Positions 43,560-54,549 of a stretch of DNA of 60,000 bases are shown here, piece after piece. Position 1 is the stretch's first letter, and every line of letters begins with the position of its first letter. Below the pieces are notes generated by a model. It did no database searches. It had not been told where the DNA came from and saw only the letters and a list, made by a program, of their open reading frames with translations. The DNA lies in the NCBI GenBank assembly GCA_014529385.2, contig CM043942.1, positions 104,796,141-104,856,140 of the forward strand, written 5' to 3'. Origin of the DNA: Adiantum capillus-veneris. Taxonomy: Eukaryota; Streptophyta; Polypodiopsida; Polypodiales; Pteridaceae. Position numbers and translations under genes: made by a program.

Positions 43560-44545
43560 AATCATTTGTCCATCATGCATGCATGTTATTTGTTGCAGAT
43601 TCACATGTCTAGAATTTGGAAAGTGGTGCTACAAAGCACATTACCTCACATCGTGATTTGTTTACCTCTCTTGAGTCTGTCCCTCATGGGAATTTAGTCC
43701 CTTGTGCCAACAATGCCTCTTATCCGATTCAGGGAGTTGGAAAAATTGTGCTTATTGCTACGAATGGTAGTTCTTTCATACTTTGTTGATACATTGTATG
43801 TACTTGGGATAAAAAAGAACCTTTTATTAGTTTCTGCACTTGCTATACTTGGACTTGTAGTCAAATTTGTGGATGACAGATGCACAATACATGATCTCAG
43901 ATTCGACGATCAAGTTGTTGCATCTGGCATATTATGTCGTGGGTTGTATTGTATGAAAAGTGTGGGCAAAATTTTGCAAATGTGGTTGTGGATTCTAAGG
44001 CTATTTCAGATGTAAAACTTTGGTATGCACGTTTTGGGCATCGAAATTTTTCTAGTTTGCTGCGTTTGCAAAAATCTGAAATGATTGCTTCTTTGCCGCC
44101 ACTTGAAGCACCTGTCAAACATGTTTATGAAGGCTGTATTTTGGGTAAGATAAGCGTTCTAAGTTTCAAAGAATGGTTCAATTAGGGCCACATGCAGGTT
44201 GCATCTGCATGGTGATGTTTGTGGACCCATGCAAACTCCGTCCTTGAGCAATTACTTGTACTTCATGAATTTCATTGATGATTACTCAAGGCATGCATGT
44301 GTGTATCTGCTTAATGCTAAGCTCAAAGTGTTTTTGTGCTTCAAACAATTTTTGGCTATGGCTAAAATTGTCTCGAAATGGGCATCCTCCATTCCGATCG
44401 GGGGGGGGGGGGGGGGACATGTCTCATGAATTTAACGCATTTTTTACTAGTCATGGAATAAAACACCAATGTACAGTGCCTTATACACCTCAACAAAATG
44501 GTGCTAATGAGAGAGGAAACAAGTCTCTTACAAAAATGGCATGAT
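43560..44545 (+). pseudogene. Copia protease and integrase (N-terminal and core)
   Basis: The protease site reads ESGATKHITSHRDLFTSLE (about 43617-43675), with Glu in place of the catalytic Asp. Integrase begins with KLWYARFGHRNFSSLL (44019-44066). The core starts with DVCGPM and FIDDYSRHACVYL (about 44215-44310). The second Asp region SDRGG is followed by a run of 17 G (44400-44416), which shifts the frame. The third site is intact as PQQNGANERGNKSL (44489-44530). Multiple stops separate the parts. Confidence 0.85.
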
Positions 44546-45500
44546 GTATGGTCAAGAGTCGAGCTTTGCCGCATTTGTTTTGGCTTGAGGCTATTATGTG
44601 TGCCACTTATGTGCTTAACATGCGTCCTACAAAAGCTTTGCAGTCTATGAATCCTTATGAAGCATGGCATGATAGCCAACCTTCTATTGAGCACATGCGT
44701 GTTTTTGGCTGTTTGGAATATGCTTTGGTGCCACAAACACAGCGCAGAAAATTGGATGATAAGGTTGTCAAATGTAATCTTGTTGGTTATACTCCTAAAA
44801 GAAAAGGTTACAGGTTGTATCATCTGCAAACAAAGCATACCTTGGTATGTTGAGGAACCTCTATCTTTTGATGAAGCAAAAAAATCAAAAAATTGGATGG
44901 CTTCCATGCAATTAGAATATGATGCACTTCTAGAAAATGACACATGGACTTTATGTGATTTGCCTCCTGGCAAAAAGGCCATTGGTACAAAGTGGGTTTA
45001 CAAGTTGAAACGCAAGCCGGATGGTGAGATTGATTTCTATAAGGCTCGACTTGTTGCAAAGGGTTATGCACAACAAAAAGGCATAGATTATGAAGAGACT
45101 TTTGCTCCCACTTATCGTATGACTACTGTGCGTTTTTTATGTGCATTGGCATCTCATTTTGGTTGGGATGTACATCAACCAGACATTGTTACCGCTTTCT
45201 TGAATGGTGACATATTTGAGGAAGTTTATGTAACGCAGCCTCGCGGTTTTGTCAAGAAAGGACAAGAGGATAAAGTGTGCAATTGTAAGAAATCTTTGTA
45301 TGGGTTGAAGCAATCTCCTCGTGCTTGGTGAAGGCTGACACTGGTAAAACGAGGCTTTTGTAACAGTCCAACAAAAAGCACATTGTATGTAAAGCGTGAG
45401 GGTGATGTACTTCTCATTGTGGTTCTTTATGCAGATGATTTGCTGATCACTGGACCAAATGAGAACATATTGCTGAATTTAAGGCTGATTTGAATGCTAC
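44546..45500 (+). pseudogene. Copia integrase C-terminus and reverse transcriptase
   Basis: The integrase end (44548-44853: FWLEAIMCATYVLNMRP, HMRVFGCLEYALVP, CNLVGYTPKRKGYRLY) is followed by RT in another frame. The RT shows WMASMQLEYDALLENDTW (44897-44950), GTKWVYKLKRKPDG, YKARLVAKGYAQQKGIDY (45038-45090), DIVTAFLNGDIFEEVYV and KKSLYGLKQSPRAW (45288-45330). A stop replaces the next codon. The YADD catalytic box is intact at 45428-45439. This is the best-conserved part of the element. Confidence 0.92.
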
Positions 45501-45815
45501 TTTCAAGATGAAAGATTTGAGGATGTTGCATCATTACTTGGGTATACAGTTTAAGCAGTGTGATGGTGGTATTGCCTTGTGTCAGAAAGTTACATTGAGA
45601 CATTGCTATGTAATTTTGGACTTGAGGTTTGCAAACCTATTGCCACTCCCATGGAAACATGTTTGAAGTTGAGTCTTCATGATGATGGAGATCCTGCCGA
45701 TGTCACTCTTTACCAAACTGCTACCTCATTTATATATGCAACACGAGTATAAGCATTGGGAGGCTGTCAAGAGGATTTTTCACTACTTGAGTGGCACTTT
45801 ACTTCTTGGCTTGTT

Positions 45816-46205
45816 TTATCCCAAGGGGGGATGATTTCCGCCAAACTTACATGCTTTTTCGAACTCAAATTGGGGTCGTTGTTTTGACACGAGAGTGCCC
45901 ACAGGTGGTTTTTGTTTCATGCTTGGCAGTTCATGTATATCATGGTTGAGCAAGAAGCAACCTACTGTGGCCACTTCTAGTTGTGAGGCTGAGTACAAGG
46001 TAGTCTTCACAGCTATGGTTGAGTGTATATGACTCAGACTCCGTATGGATGATTTGGGTGTTGGACAAGACACTGCCAACACTATCTACACTGACAGTCA
46101 GAGTGCATTGGCAGCTGCACGGAACCCAGTTTTTCATGCTCTCACAAAGCACATCGAGGTGCATTACCACTATGTCAGGAGACAATGCCTTTGTGAAAAG
46201 ATCTG
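45816..46205 (+). pseudogene. Copia RNase H, degenerate
   Basis: Motifs occur in two frames: SNSNWGRCFDTRVPTGG (about 45855-45905), CEAEY (about 45985) and IYTDSQSALAAARNPV (46085-46130), followed by KHIEVHYHYVR. The first catalytic Asp is Asn in SNSNWG; the Glu and the later Asp remain. Confidence 0.82.
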
Positions 46206-46360
46206 CAAGGTTTTTTTCCTCGTGCATTGTATATACCCCCATCACTCTAGGCTATCTATTTTCCCATTGCACACTAAGTAATACATTATGTGTTGTGTGC
46301 CTTGAGCTTCCTTCGTCTTCTTCAAGCTGTGTGTGCTTTTCTATAACCCTAATTCCAACA
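46205..46360 (+). repeat. 3' LTR, recognisable part
   Basis: Shares both its inner block and its terminal AACCCTAATTCCAACA with the 5' LTR. No clean polypurine tract is visible before it. Confidence 0.72.
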
Positions 46361-46399
46361 CCAAATATACGTGCCTCTGAAAGCTATGGGAAAAAAGGT

Positions 46400-47135
46400 A
46401 TTTGGGTTCTCTTTTTTGGAAGGTGAGAATTAGGGACGTATAAAATTCTTATGTTAGTTCATGCTTTCCCTACGAGACAGGGTTAGGAACCCTCTTCAAT
46501 GGTTCGGACTCAAGTTACTTGGTGATGGGAGGCCGTCCATTGGAAATCAATTTTTTCTTGACTATGTTTTCTCAAGCGATTAGGGATAGAGACCAATCAG
46601 CTACCCTCTAGTTGCCAAAAGGTTATGGTAACGGGTTGGGGACCTCACACTTTAAGTACCTTGGCCTTGAAGTTCCGGCCAATCACAAATGGCATGAATG
46701 TACTATGTGTCGTTTGATGCCGGTATGAGAGCGTACTATGCATTTAAGAACATGTGTAATGCGCGAAACATCAAGTGTTGGGTTCTCAAGAAGTAACTTT
46801 TTGACACATTGATGACACCAGTTCTTTATGGAGTTGAAGTGTGGGGCAGGAGCATCTCAAAATCTACATGGAAAGAGTTTGAGAATGCCGAAAAGCGTTT
46901 TCTTACAAACTTTCTCCAAGTAAAGACACAAAAGCCATATATGCTCCTACTTCTTGAGTCAGGATCTCTTCCAATTAAAGAAGAGTCAAACTGATTGTGC
47001 ACATTATGTGCACTATTGCAAGTTCGAGAGTCTGAGTACCACACACTACTAGAGTGCTCAACTTTTGGTCACATCCGAACTTGCTTCCCTCACATTTTTA
47101 GCCATGACTTAGACCCCAAGGAGTCCACTATGTAA
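46400..47135 (+). pseudogene. 3' part of a LINE reverse transcriptase ORF
   Basis: L1-type C-terminal motifs appear across frames: FKYLGLEVPANHKWHE (about 46650-46695), AYYAFKNMCNARNIKCWVLKK (46731-46790), then an open segment at 46809-46994 with PVLYGVEVWGRSISKSTWKE and LTNFLQVKT. After a stop comes a cysteine-poor tail, VRESEYHTLLECSTFGHIRT (about 47020-47080). It begins at the RT thumb region and could be the continuation of the family fragment at 29220-30215. Confidence 0.82.
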
Positions 47136-47545
47136 AAATTACATATAGCACTTGTGAATAAGACGTATTTAAATAATCCCTTACCTGTATATTTTCAAGT
47201 ATTATATGTATCCCTTATGTATGCACTTTTGTAAAAATACTAGCCCTTTTGTATGAAAACTTTCACTTATCAATTAAAAAACCCTTTATGCAAGTACATT
47301 TTTCTATAAATGTACCTAATTATATATCCTTTATTTTGTTCACACGTGCTATCTTAGATATTTCCTAGTGGATTCCTCGGGACTTAGACCTAGATGGTTT
47401 GCTCTCCCAGCCACAGTGTGGGCTCTCCATTGCGACTCTCATCACTACAATTTTGGAGCATGGAGAATCACTTATCAGCCACACACATACTAAATCACAT
47501 GTAGCTTTGGTCCCATAGGTCATATTTGACCTTCGAGCACGATAA

Positions 47546-47550
<5 letters not shown>
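47136..47550. other. AT-rich interval without a gene
   Basis: Probably the 3' untranslated part of the LINE and flank. No poly(A) tail or target duplication could be fixed. Confidence 0.4.
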
Positions 47551-47586
<36 letters not shown>

Positions 47587-47607
47587 CACACACACACACA
47601 CACACAT
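47551..47607. repeat. (CT)17 then (CA)10 microsatellites
   Basis: Compound tract directly before the dispersed repeat copy at 47697. Confidence 0.95.
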
Positions 47608-47696
47608 GTGCAGCATGCATGCACACACATACACGTATACATACACACAAAGTTTTGAGTTCTAGACTTTTTGGATAGACGTTTGGATCTTTCCAA

Positions 47697-47865
47697 GTGA
47701 ATAAGAAGAGGAAATTATAATAATATTTGAGTGTGGTAGATTGGTTATCACAATTCCCTCTTAAATACCAGGTCTTTTCAAGACTTGTCAGATAGATCTT
47801 TGAGGTCTCTTGATGTGTTCCTATGACATTTAAACCTCCCCCCCCCCCCTCCTTCTCTCTCTCCA
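47697..47865 (+). repeat. Microsatellite-linked dispersed repeat, copy 1
   Basis: Reads GTGAATAAGAAGAGGAAA..., GTGGTAGATTGGTTATCACA, then GATAGATCTTTGAGGTCTCT and a C/CT tract. Related copies are at 49527, 49715, 49820 and 50103 (same strand) and at 51415 and 55265 (opposite strand). Confidence 0.85.
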
Positions 47866-48015
47866 TTGTGCAATGCGTGGAAGCGTCAAGAGCTCAGATT
47901 TACTGAAGCTCTTTAATATAAAGTATCAAAGTCACCCATCAAACTTGAGTGCTAGAATCTCTTTAGAAGGAAAAGTAGAGTCACCCTTTATATGACACAT
48001 GGATGCTTCCAGGGC

Positions 48016-48018
<3 letters not shown>

Positions 48019-48078
<60 letters not shown>

Positions 48079-48079
48079 A
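48019..48079. repeat. (TC)18 then (AC)12 microsatellites
   Basis: Uninterrupted compound tract. No gene nearby. Confidence 0.95.
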
Positions 48080-48463
48080 AATTGGTATCTCACATGAGGG
48101 TGTAATAGATTTTCAATAGGTGTTTCCCTCCTCTCTTGGCATACCATGTCCTTGGGGTGTTGAGAGTGTGATTATGGATGTATTGGGCATTCAACATTTC
48201 TACATTTGTCATGCCCTTCCATTTTGGGGCTATTTGAGAGTCCCAATGTTTGCAATAAATCAGGGTTTAGTGTACATTTTAATGGCAAATCCTTGGCTAG
48301 ATTCCAAGCTTACCTTGAAAAAAATTGGCAAAATTTTGCAACTTTTAATATAAACAGCATCAATTCTTCAACTTTTGACCTAAAATCCAAAAAAGTTTTA
48401 TTGTACCCTTATTTATTTTAAATTTATTTATTAAAAAAATATTTTTGGCTAGCCCTATTCGAG

Positions 48464-48500
<37 letters not shown>

Positions 48501-49526
48501 CACTCACGTTGTCCCACATTAGGTGTAGGTAGTGCCAATTCAACTCCAAGGCCATCCCACTCTGGCCCTTTGCACAAAGCTACAACATGCAATGTGCACA
48601 TAGTCAGGGCTAGAAGGACAATGTCACATGGAGGTGCCAAGTGCAACGTTTTAGCTCAACCTTATGTGATGCATGGAAGCTTCAAAAGTTTGGCATTTTT
48701 AAAGCTCAAGTATAAATTGAAGACTAGGTGTGCATTTGTATAGAGAGAAAAGGGGAGACTTCAAAATGCAAAGTACAACCACTATAGATAATATATATAG
48801 ATAGATTACTAAGTTTTTGGCCTTTTAAAAGAAGCCTTAGAGGAGAGTTCAGTTATGCATACTTTCAATGATTTTAGTGATGATTGAGACTTACCTGTAA
48901 TGTTATTTCAGTTTTAAAATATTAAATGGATCCTTTTATTTCACATTTCATTTCACATCTTCACATGTCTTGACTTTTCTTGCACTATCGTTTTAGATTT
49001 TTTAATTTTTTATTTACAAAACTCACAATTGTGAGTGATTGTATTATGTACTCACCAACAAATATATAAATCAGCCCCAAGCTCAGGCCGAGCGTTGAGG
49101 TGCGTAGGGTTTAGTTGCTTCACTTTAACACTCAAAAACTATTAATATAATGTTAAAGTGAAGCTTCACCTTGCATAATTCTAGTGATTTACACACACAC
49201 ACACACATATTTTAATGAGTTCTTTTTGTTTTACCTTTCATTTCACATCCTCAAATGGCTTGACTTTTCTTGCATTCTATAGCTTAATTCCAGTCAATGT
49301 TTCGGAAAGTCTCTTTTATTAAGCGACTGTCGATCGAATTTCCTCCTTGCAAAGAATCAAACCGAAAATACTTGCAAAAAATTGTAGGATTTTTAAACTA
49401 TTTTGTCACATATTTCATCGCCTTTTTTCCCCCTCTACCATGGTTTGCAACTGGCTAGTCTCGATTTTTAACCGGCTCAAGGCTAAATCCTTTCTCGAAC
49501 ACTGATTCTAGTTACCTTTGGATCTC
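48080..49526. other. AT-rich interval, (CT)n at 48466-48496, no supported gene
   Basis: Short ORFs on both strands lack motifs. A short (AC)n occurs near 49190. Nothing else stands out. Confidence 0.4.
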
Positions 49527-49670
49527 TCTCAGCGAATAAGAAAAGGAAACTATAATAACCTTTGAGTGTAGTAGATTAGTTATCATAGTTCCCTTGTAAA
49601 TATCATGTCTTAAGTTAAAGACTTCTCAAATAGAGCTTTGAAGTCTCTTGATGTGTTTTATGATATTAAA

Positions 49671-49710
<40 letters not shown>
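49527..49710 (+). repeat. Microsatellite-linked dispersed repeat, copy 2
   Basis: GCGAATAAGAAAAGGAAAC..., TAGATTAGTTATCATAGTTC, AGAGCTTTGAAGTCTCTTGA and then (CT)18 at 49675-49710. Confidence 0.85.
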
Positions 49711-49712
<2 letters not shown>

Positions 49713-49714
49713 AA

Positions 49715-49800
49715 GTCTTGGCCACATGGATCTTTGAAGTTCAACTCTCGTCTAAGGTCTCTTGCGATAGTTTCTCACGATGTTAAAAATTCTCTTCTTC
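49715..49800 (+). repeat. Microsatellite-linked dispersed repeat, copy 3 (right half only)
   Basis: Contains AAGGTCTCTTGCGATAGTTT and GTTAAAAATTCTCTTCTTCT, the right half of the unit. Confidence 0.75.
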
Positions 49801-49819
49801 TCGGGTGTGGGTGTGTGTG

Positions 49820-49983
49820 TGAATAAAAAGAGGAAAATGGTATAACCTTTCTATCACCCAAGTGTGGTAGATTGGTTATGCCATTTCCCTCTTGAATAAC
49901 AAGTATTGAGCTCAACTCTCGTTGGATAGATCTTTGAGGTCTCTTGGGATAGTTTTCCACAACGTTATAAATTCTCTTCTTCT

Positions 49984-50022
<39 letters not shown>
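49820..50022 (+). repeat. Microsatellite-linked dispersed repeat, copy 4
   Basis: The clearest copy: TGTGGTAGATTGGTTATGCC, GATAGATCTTTGAGGTCTCT, TTGGGATAGTTT and TAAATTCTCTTCTTC, followed by (TC)n at 49988-50022. Confidence 0.88.
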
Positions 50023-50026
<4 letters not shown>

Positions 50027-50102
50027 CTTACAAGTGGATCCCTGAAGTCTATCAGATTTTTTTTTTTGGTGGGTTGGAATATTCTCTCTCTCTCTCTCTC
50101 TC

Positions 50103-50215
50103 ATCAAACCTTGGGATCAAGACTCGTCAAGTAGATCTTTTATATCTGTTTGGATCGTTCTTATGACAATAAAAATTCTCTTCTTTTTTCTCCTTCCCTC
50201 TCTCTCTATCTCTTT
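50103..50215 (+). repeat. Microsatellite-linked dispersed repeat, copy 5 (partial)
   Basis: Flanked on both sides by (TC)n. Reads ATCAAGACTCGTCAAGTAGA and ACAATAAAAATTCTCTTCTT. It is closest to the inverted copy at 51415-51530. Confidence 0.78.
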
Positions 50216-51359
50216 CCTCTTCCTCACATTACTCCCCCCTTGGAGATAGTTTTGGCCTTGGAAAAAAGGTGGGATAATCATTTTCTTAATCACACGAATG
50301 CTTTTGTAATTGGAGATCTATCTTTCCTCTCGATTTTTTTTTTTGTAAACATCATAAAACCATATTCAACACAAATAGCCATATTAATTGAGAAGATGAA
50401 ACATGTAATGGTAAATTAAAATACTCATAGCATAAACACTTTATAAGTGGAATGGTTTGATGCACCCTTAAAAAGAAAAGGGTTAAAGTTACCCAAAATG
50501 TGCATTACTACCATACAACTTGTCATAAGGTTGTAATACTTTATCTTGCCACTTGCACGCAAAATCTTGATCGTATCTAAATAGACAACCTTGACAACAT
50601 AATTTCTTTAAAAAAAGAGAGTGCACTTATGATCCTCATAAAACAAGAGTGATCAGCATCGTAGAACCCATCATGATACACATAAAAATATGGCACCATC
50701 TATAGTCCATGAGAACTCATACTCTTCGCATGTAGAATATGCCTCATATACTGATGTCGGTACCTTAAGCATCCGTGTTGATCTCCTTCTCAAAAAGGAA
50801 TTGTGGCTAAACTGAACTCCATGAGCTCCTAAACATACTATTCACCCTTGTGATTAATAACAAGTTCCATAAAAAAGATCTCTACCCATGTAGTAATTGG
50901 ATCTTCATAATCCAACCTTGCTTTCAAGATTTTGGAAAATATGCATAATAATATAAATATAGAAGTTCCCTTGATTGCTAAAATTTGTAGCCATGCCTTT
51001 GTTTGTCACAAATAAAGAACCTCCCTCTCTTCAGAACCAAAACTATAGGACCTCTGTCCACATGTGTTGTCATCTATATCTATATCTATACTATATATGG
51101 AGTTAAAAATTTTCAAAGAAGGAGAGAGCATCCATGTGTCACATTGTGGTTCATTTCAAAGAAAACCTTAAGAAACATTTAATTTGAAAGGAAAAAGTGA
51201 AGCGTAAGTACTAAATAGTAGAAAACGGAAAGACTTATGAGTTAAGTTCTGACAATGTAAAAATGTAAAGTCAAACAAGTGAAAGGGTCACGATGGCTTT
51301 CTAAAACAATAAGAAAGTGATAAAAATCATTAGGTTGAGTTTCTATTGAACTCAAAATT

Positions 51360-51360
<1 letters not shown>
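50216..51360. other. AT-rich interval, no supported gene
   Basis: Minus-strand stretches near 50480-50920 look weakly coding but no retroelement motif could be confirmed. Contains a short (ATCTAT)n run near 51075. Confidence 0.35.
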
Positions 51361-51419
<59 letters not shown>

Positions 51420-51530
51420 GAGGGAGGATGAAGAAGAAAATTTTTGTAGTCATAAGAACAATCCAAACAAATATCAAAGATCTACCCCACAAGTCTTGAT
51501 CTCAAGATCTAATAAGAAAGAGAGAGGGAA
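51361..51530 (-). repeat. (GT)n-(GA)n tract and inverted dispersed-repeat copy 6
   Basis: (GT)10 at 51361-51381 runs into (GA)17 to 51414. Then follows the reverse complement of the dispersed unit: AAATTTTTGTAGTCATAAGA, AAAGATCTACCCCACAAGTC. Confidence 0.82.
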
Positions 51531-52690
51531 TTACCATCCTCCCAGAGTGATTACAAGGACTAAAGTACACCCGCCTTGCTAGTGCGCCCGCGCGCGCACA
51601 CACACACCTACAGATTTTTGTATGTGTATGACCCAATGGTCATGCTTTTCTTGGCCGCAACAACGCACGCGTCACACACTAGTCATAACAGCTTGGAATC
51701 TTTTGTCATCATCTTGGATCATTGTGATACCCTTATGACCCTTTCCCTCAACAAAAAATCACCATGTATATCTTAACATTTTGTATGTCATTGCACATAT
51801 TTCATAGAGTATCGCAATGGAACGCTTAACTGTAAAATGATAAGGGATATGAAAAATTACTTGCTAGGTGACTAATTTGTTATGGTTAATAACCATGTTA
51901 TAGGGAAGAAAAGACGTCATCTGTTGCATGAATATAAGAATGATGAGACTCAATTATAAACGAGTTGTTGTTCATCCATAAATGCAACACAAATGCTTGT
52001 AAGAAAATATCCATGTCCAAAACATAACAGAATATCTCTATAGAGCAAAATAAATGCCACTTACAAACCTTGTGTGCACCCTTATGCATAATAATTAAAG
52101 CTTGAACTTTTTGAATCAGGCAAGAAATGATAAATACATTGCATCCATGTTAATGTTTATGAATGTGAGTGCATGTTGTGCATGCAACCTAATGCCTCTT
52201 AGTTCGTCATGATGACGGGGGGTTGATGCCAAGTAACAAAAAGTGTTGATGCCGATGACAACCAACGGCATCATCCAAGTGATCTTAGAAGCAAAGGTGC
52301 CTGAAGCAAGTGCTACGCAAGCAACCATGAATTTTCAGCCTTGAAGAACTTCAAAAACGCATTTGGCAGCGGTTGACGCAGTTTTTAACCAACACCTGCT
52401 CAACCTATATTTACCCCCGCCAACAAAGCGAAGCTTTTGCACGTAGCAAACCCAAGTGCGTGAGCCTTGGCAAAGCTTCAAGCGGTGCAGTTTGGTAACT
52501 CCGCCCATTTGGGTAGAGTTTAGAACTGTATGCATCGTTAACCCAAGCCAGCATGTGCAAATGCATGCTCACACCTCCATGTGGGCATTAACCCCAGCCA
52601 ATGCAAAATGCGACTTAGTCCAAAAGAAGCAACTAATGCGGCTGGCATAGCTTGTTTGGACACGGCCACGTAAATAAGAGGTGTTGTGAA
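51531..52690. other. Interval without a supported gene
   Basis: No domain-bearing ORF. CG/CA-rich words occur near 51585-51605. This could be 5' flanking DNA of the TOM1-like exon. Confidence 0.35.
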
Positions 52691-52698
52691 TATCCATG

Positions 52699-52708
52699 GA
52701 TATATATT
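52699..52708 (+). promoter_or_regulatory. Possible TATA element for the TOM1-like gene
   Basis: GATATATATT lies about 370 bases before the candidate start codon. It is the best TATA-like word between 52600 and 53000. No transcript evidence is available. Confidence 0.3.
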
Positions 52709-52967
52709 CACTCCATGTCCCTCCACGTCTCGCAAAAATGGAAGGAAATTGATGTAGTTATAGACATCGAGTTGAGCACAAAGATTCTGGAATGGGAAGC
52801 AAAAGACAAGGGGTCAAAAGTTAAGTTATGAGGTGTACAAGGTCCTGATCTTCCACGTGCTGAGGACACCTTATTTGGTAGGAAACATGGCGCTCTCTCT
52901 CTCTCCGCTCTCGTGCGCGCAGACTAGCGGCGCAGTTGCTCGTTTAGCCGCATCTTGTGAGTTGTTT

Positions 52968-52972
<5 letters not shown>

Positions 52973-53000
<28 letters not shown>
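52973..53000. repeat. (AC)14 microsatellite
   Basis: Lies in what would be the 5' UTR of the TOM1-like exon. Confidence 0.95.
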
Positions 53001-53004
<4 letters not shown>

Positions 53005-53070
53005 CTCTTCTGTACGAAAGGGAAGACTCGTCAGAGGGCCTGCAAAAGCCAAAAATACTTGTATCAAGCA

Positions 53071-53232
53071 ATGAGAGCAGATTACTACAGTGTATTTCCT
53101 GCAACTGTCGGTGCACCACATGACATGCTGAATGCCTTGAAAGGCTGGTGGGAGAACACCTCCAGTACATGGCAAGAGGCTGTCTTTTACACACTGTGCG
53201 CTGCATACTCGCTTGTCGGCGCTGTAGCAGTT
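53071..53232 (+). CDS. TOM1/THH1-like multipass membrane protein, exon 1
   Basis: From ATG 53071, 54 codons are open to a canonical donor, GTAAGT, at 53233, giving a phase-0 intron. The residues LKGWWENTSSTWQEAVFYTL followed by CAAYSLVGAVAV match the N-terminal pattern of plant tobamovirus-multiplication-protein-1 family members: WW...WQ..F..L, then the first membrane helix. TOM1/THH1 proteins sit in the tonoplast. I found no exon 2 (expected to encode the next helix region) between 53233 and the repeats after 55 kb, so later exons are beyond the window, separated by retroelements, or lost. The assignment rests on pattern memory of a short segment. Confidence 0.6.
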
Positions 53233-54541
53233 GTAAGTGTGCTTGACTTTATGACCTTTTCTTTTCCTGTATATCTTGATGATTAAGCAAATCATGAGCA
53301 GGGCAAGTAATCATGGAAAAAGTTTGACTTTTTTTCTCTGAATATGATTAACTTATTCCAATGGTGATTTCCCCGGTAAGGATTTATGTTTGAATTCATT
53401 TAATGACATTAATGATTTTGCTAGATGAAATTCAGTTTGGAGTAGCTAGTGTCAGTGCTCGATTGTGGCCCTGATAATGTATTGTGTCAAAACAACTATT
53501 GATTTGTGGGTAATGTAACAAATTAAATTCAAGAAAAAGTAATTTACAGATTAACACTATGTTGAGGTTCTTCTTTCACGAGGCTGAGCCTACCTCCCTT
53601 GGAAGGAATTTTCATTTATCATCAAAACATAAAAGCCATACATTTTGTATAGCTCTTTTATGTAGCATATTGGGTTGAAGGCTTAGGGCTTCACAATTTG
53701 ACAGGTCAACATCTCAGAAACCTTCACGTGAGATCAATCTGGTCTCAAGAACTAGGGCTACGAGAGGCGTTAGTAGTTGTGGACAGAAGGAGTATTTGTG
53801 GACAGAAGGAAAGGTAGCTAGATGAAGGGGATGAAGAGCTATGAGCATAATCATGCCTTAACCACTACGGTGGGAAATCTCTCCTTGACTTACGGAAAGT
53901 ATTCTCTTATGCTAATTTGTCTTGTACTCTTCATGCCATGCAAGCACTTTCAAATAATATATGCGTTTGCTAAAACCAAATCCCAACATTCCCCAAAACA
54001 ATGCATGTCACCACTTCCAGCCATGTATAGTAGTCGCTAGACCATACCCAGAACCCATACCATACTATCAAAGACATCACACCTAGCTTTGCACTTATTA
54101 TATTGCATAGCTATCTCCGGATATAGAAGGGCAACTTTACGGCCACTTTCAATTTTTCTTATAACTTTACTCTCTCTCATGCCATAGACATTGGAAGAAA
54201 AATTCAATACGCAAATTGAGATGAACCACGTTCACAATGACCAAGACTCAACATTTGTACATTGGGGAAATTCTTCTTGTTTGTCATGTATGTGCGTGTG
54301 GCTCCATGTCCCTTAGTAGTCAAATGCATCAAAAGTTTGGATGATGTAAACCATCTATCAAAAAGCACACGAAGACCTTTCTACTTCAAATCATTTAGAA
54401 GCATCGAGACGACACGAGAATGTCAAGGGTGCAATGGAAAAGGGTGAATTTGGTGATGACCTCGACTGCAACCGCGAGAAAACCTCCTCTCGCGACCGGG
54501 CAGCCAATGGATCTCGGATCTATTGCCATAGATCTCCTCGT
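53233..54541 (+). other. Putative first intron, part
   Basis: AT-rich sequence after the splice donor without recognised exons. The ORF at 53822-54040 has no known feature. From about 54430 GC content rises towards the MITE. Confidence 0.35.
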
Positions 54542-54549
54542 ACACAAGC
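54542..54549. repeat. 8-bp target-site duplication, left (ACACAAGC)
   Basis: Identical to 55018-55025, directly outside the terminal inverted repeats. Confidence 0.93.

Larger units (their letters stand above)
42090..46360 (+). mobile_element. Degenerate full-length Ty1/Copia element
   Basis: Order: LTR-like end (to 42180), primer site, gag, CCHC knuckle, protease, integrase, RT, RNase H, LTR-like end (to 46360). Integrase before RT defines Copia. Both LTR ends share GTGCATTGTATA...ATTCTAG/ACTCTAG and AACCCTAATTCCAACA. The LTR outer starts are uncertain. Many stops, frameshifts, a G17 insertion in integrase and loss of key Asp residues in protease and RNase H make it inactive. Confidence 0.9.

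Noticed and set aside
44362-44982. 206-codon minus-strand ORF
   Set aside because: Antisense of the Copia integrase/RT with no recognisable motif. Its Pro run is the G17 tract.
50480-50930. Minus-strand Copia RNase H remnant
   Set aside because: A DADHS-like word is present but the surrounding family motifs could not be confirmed.
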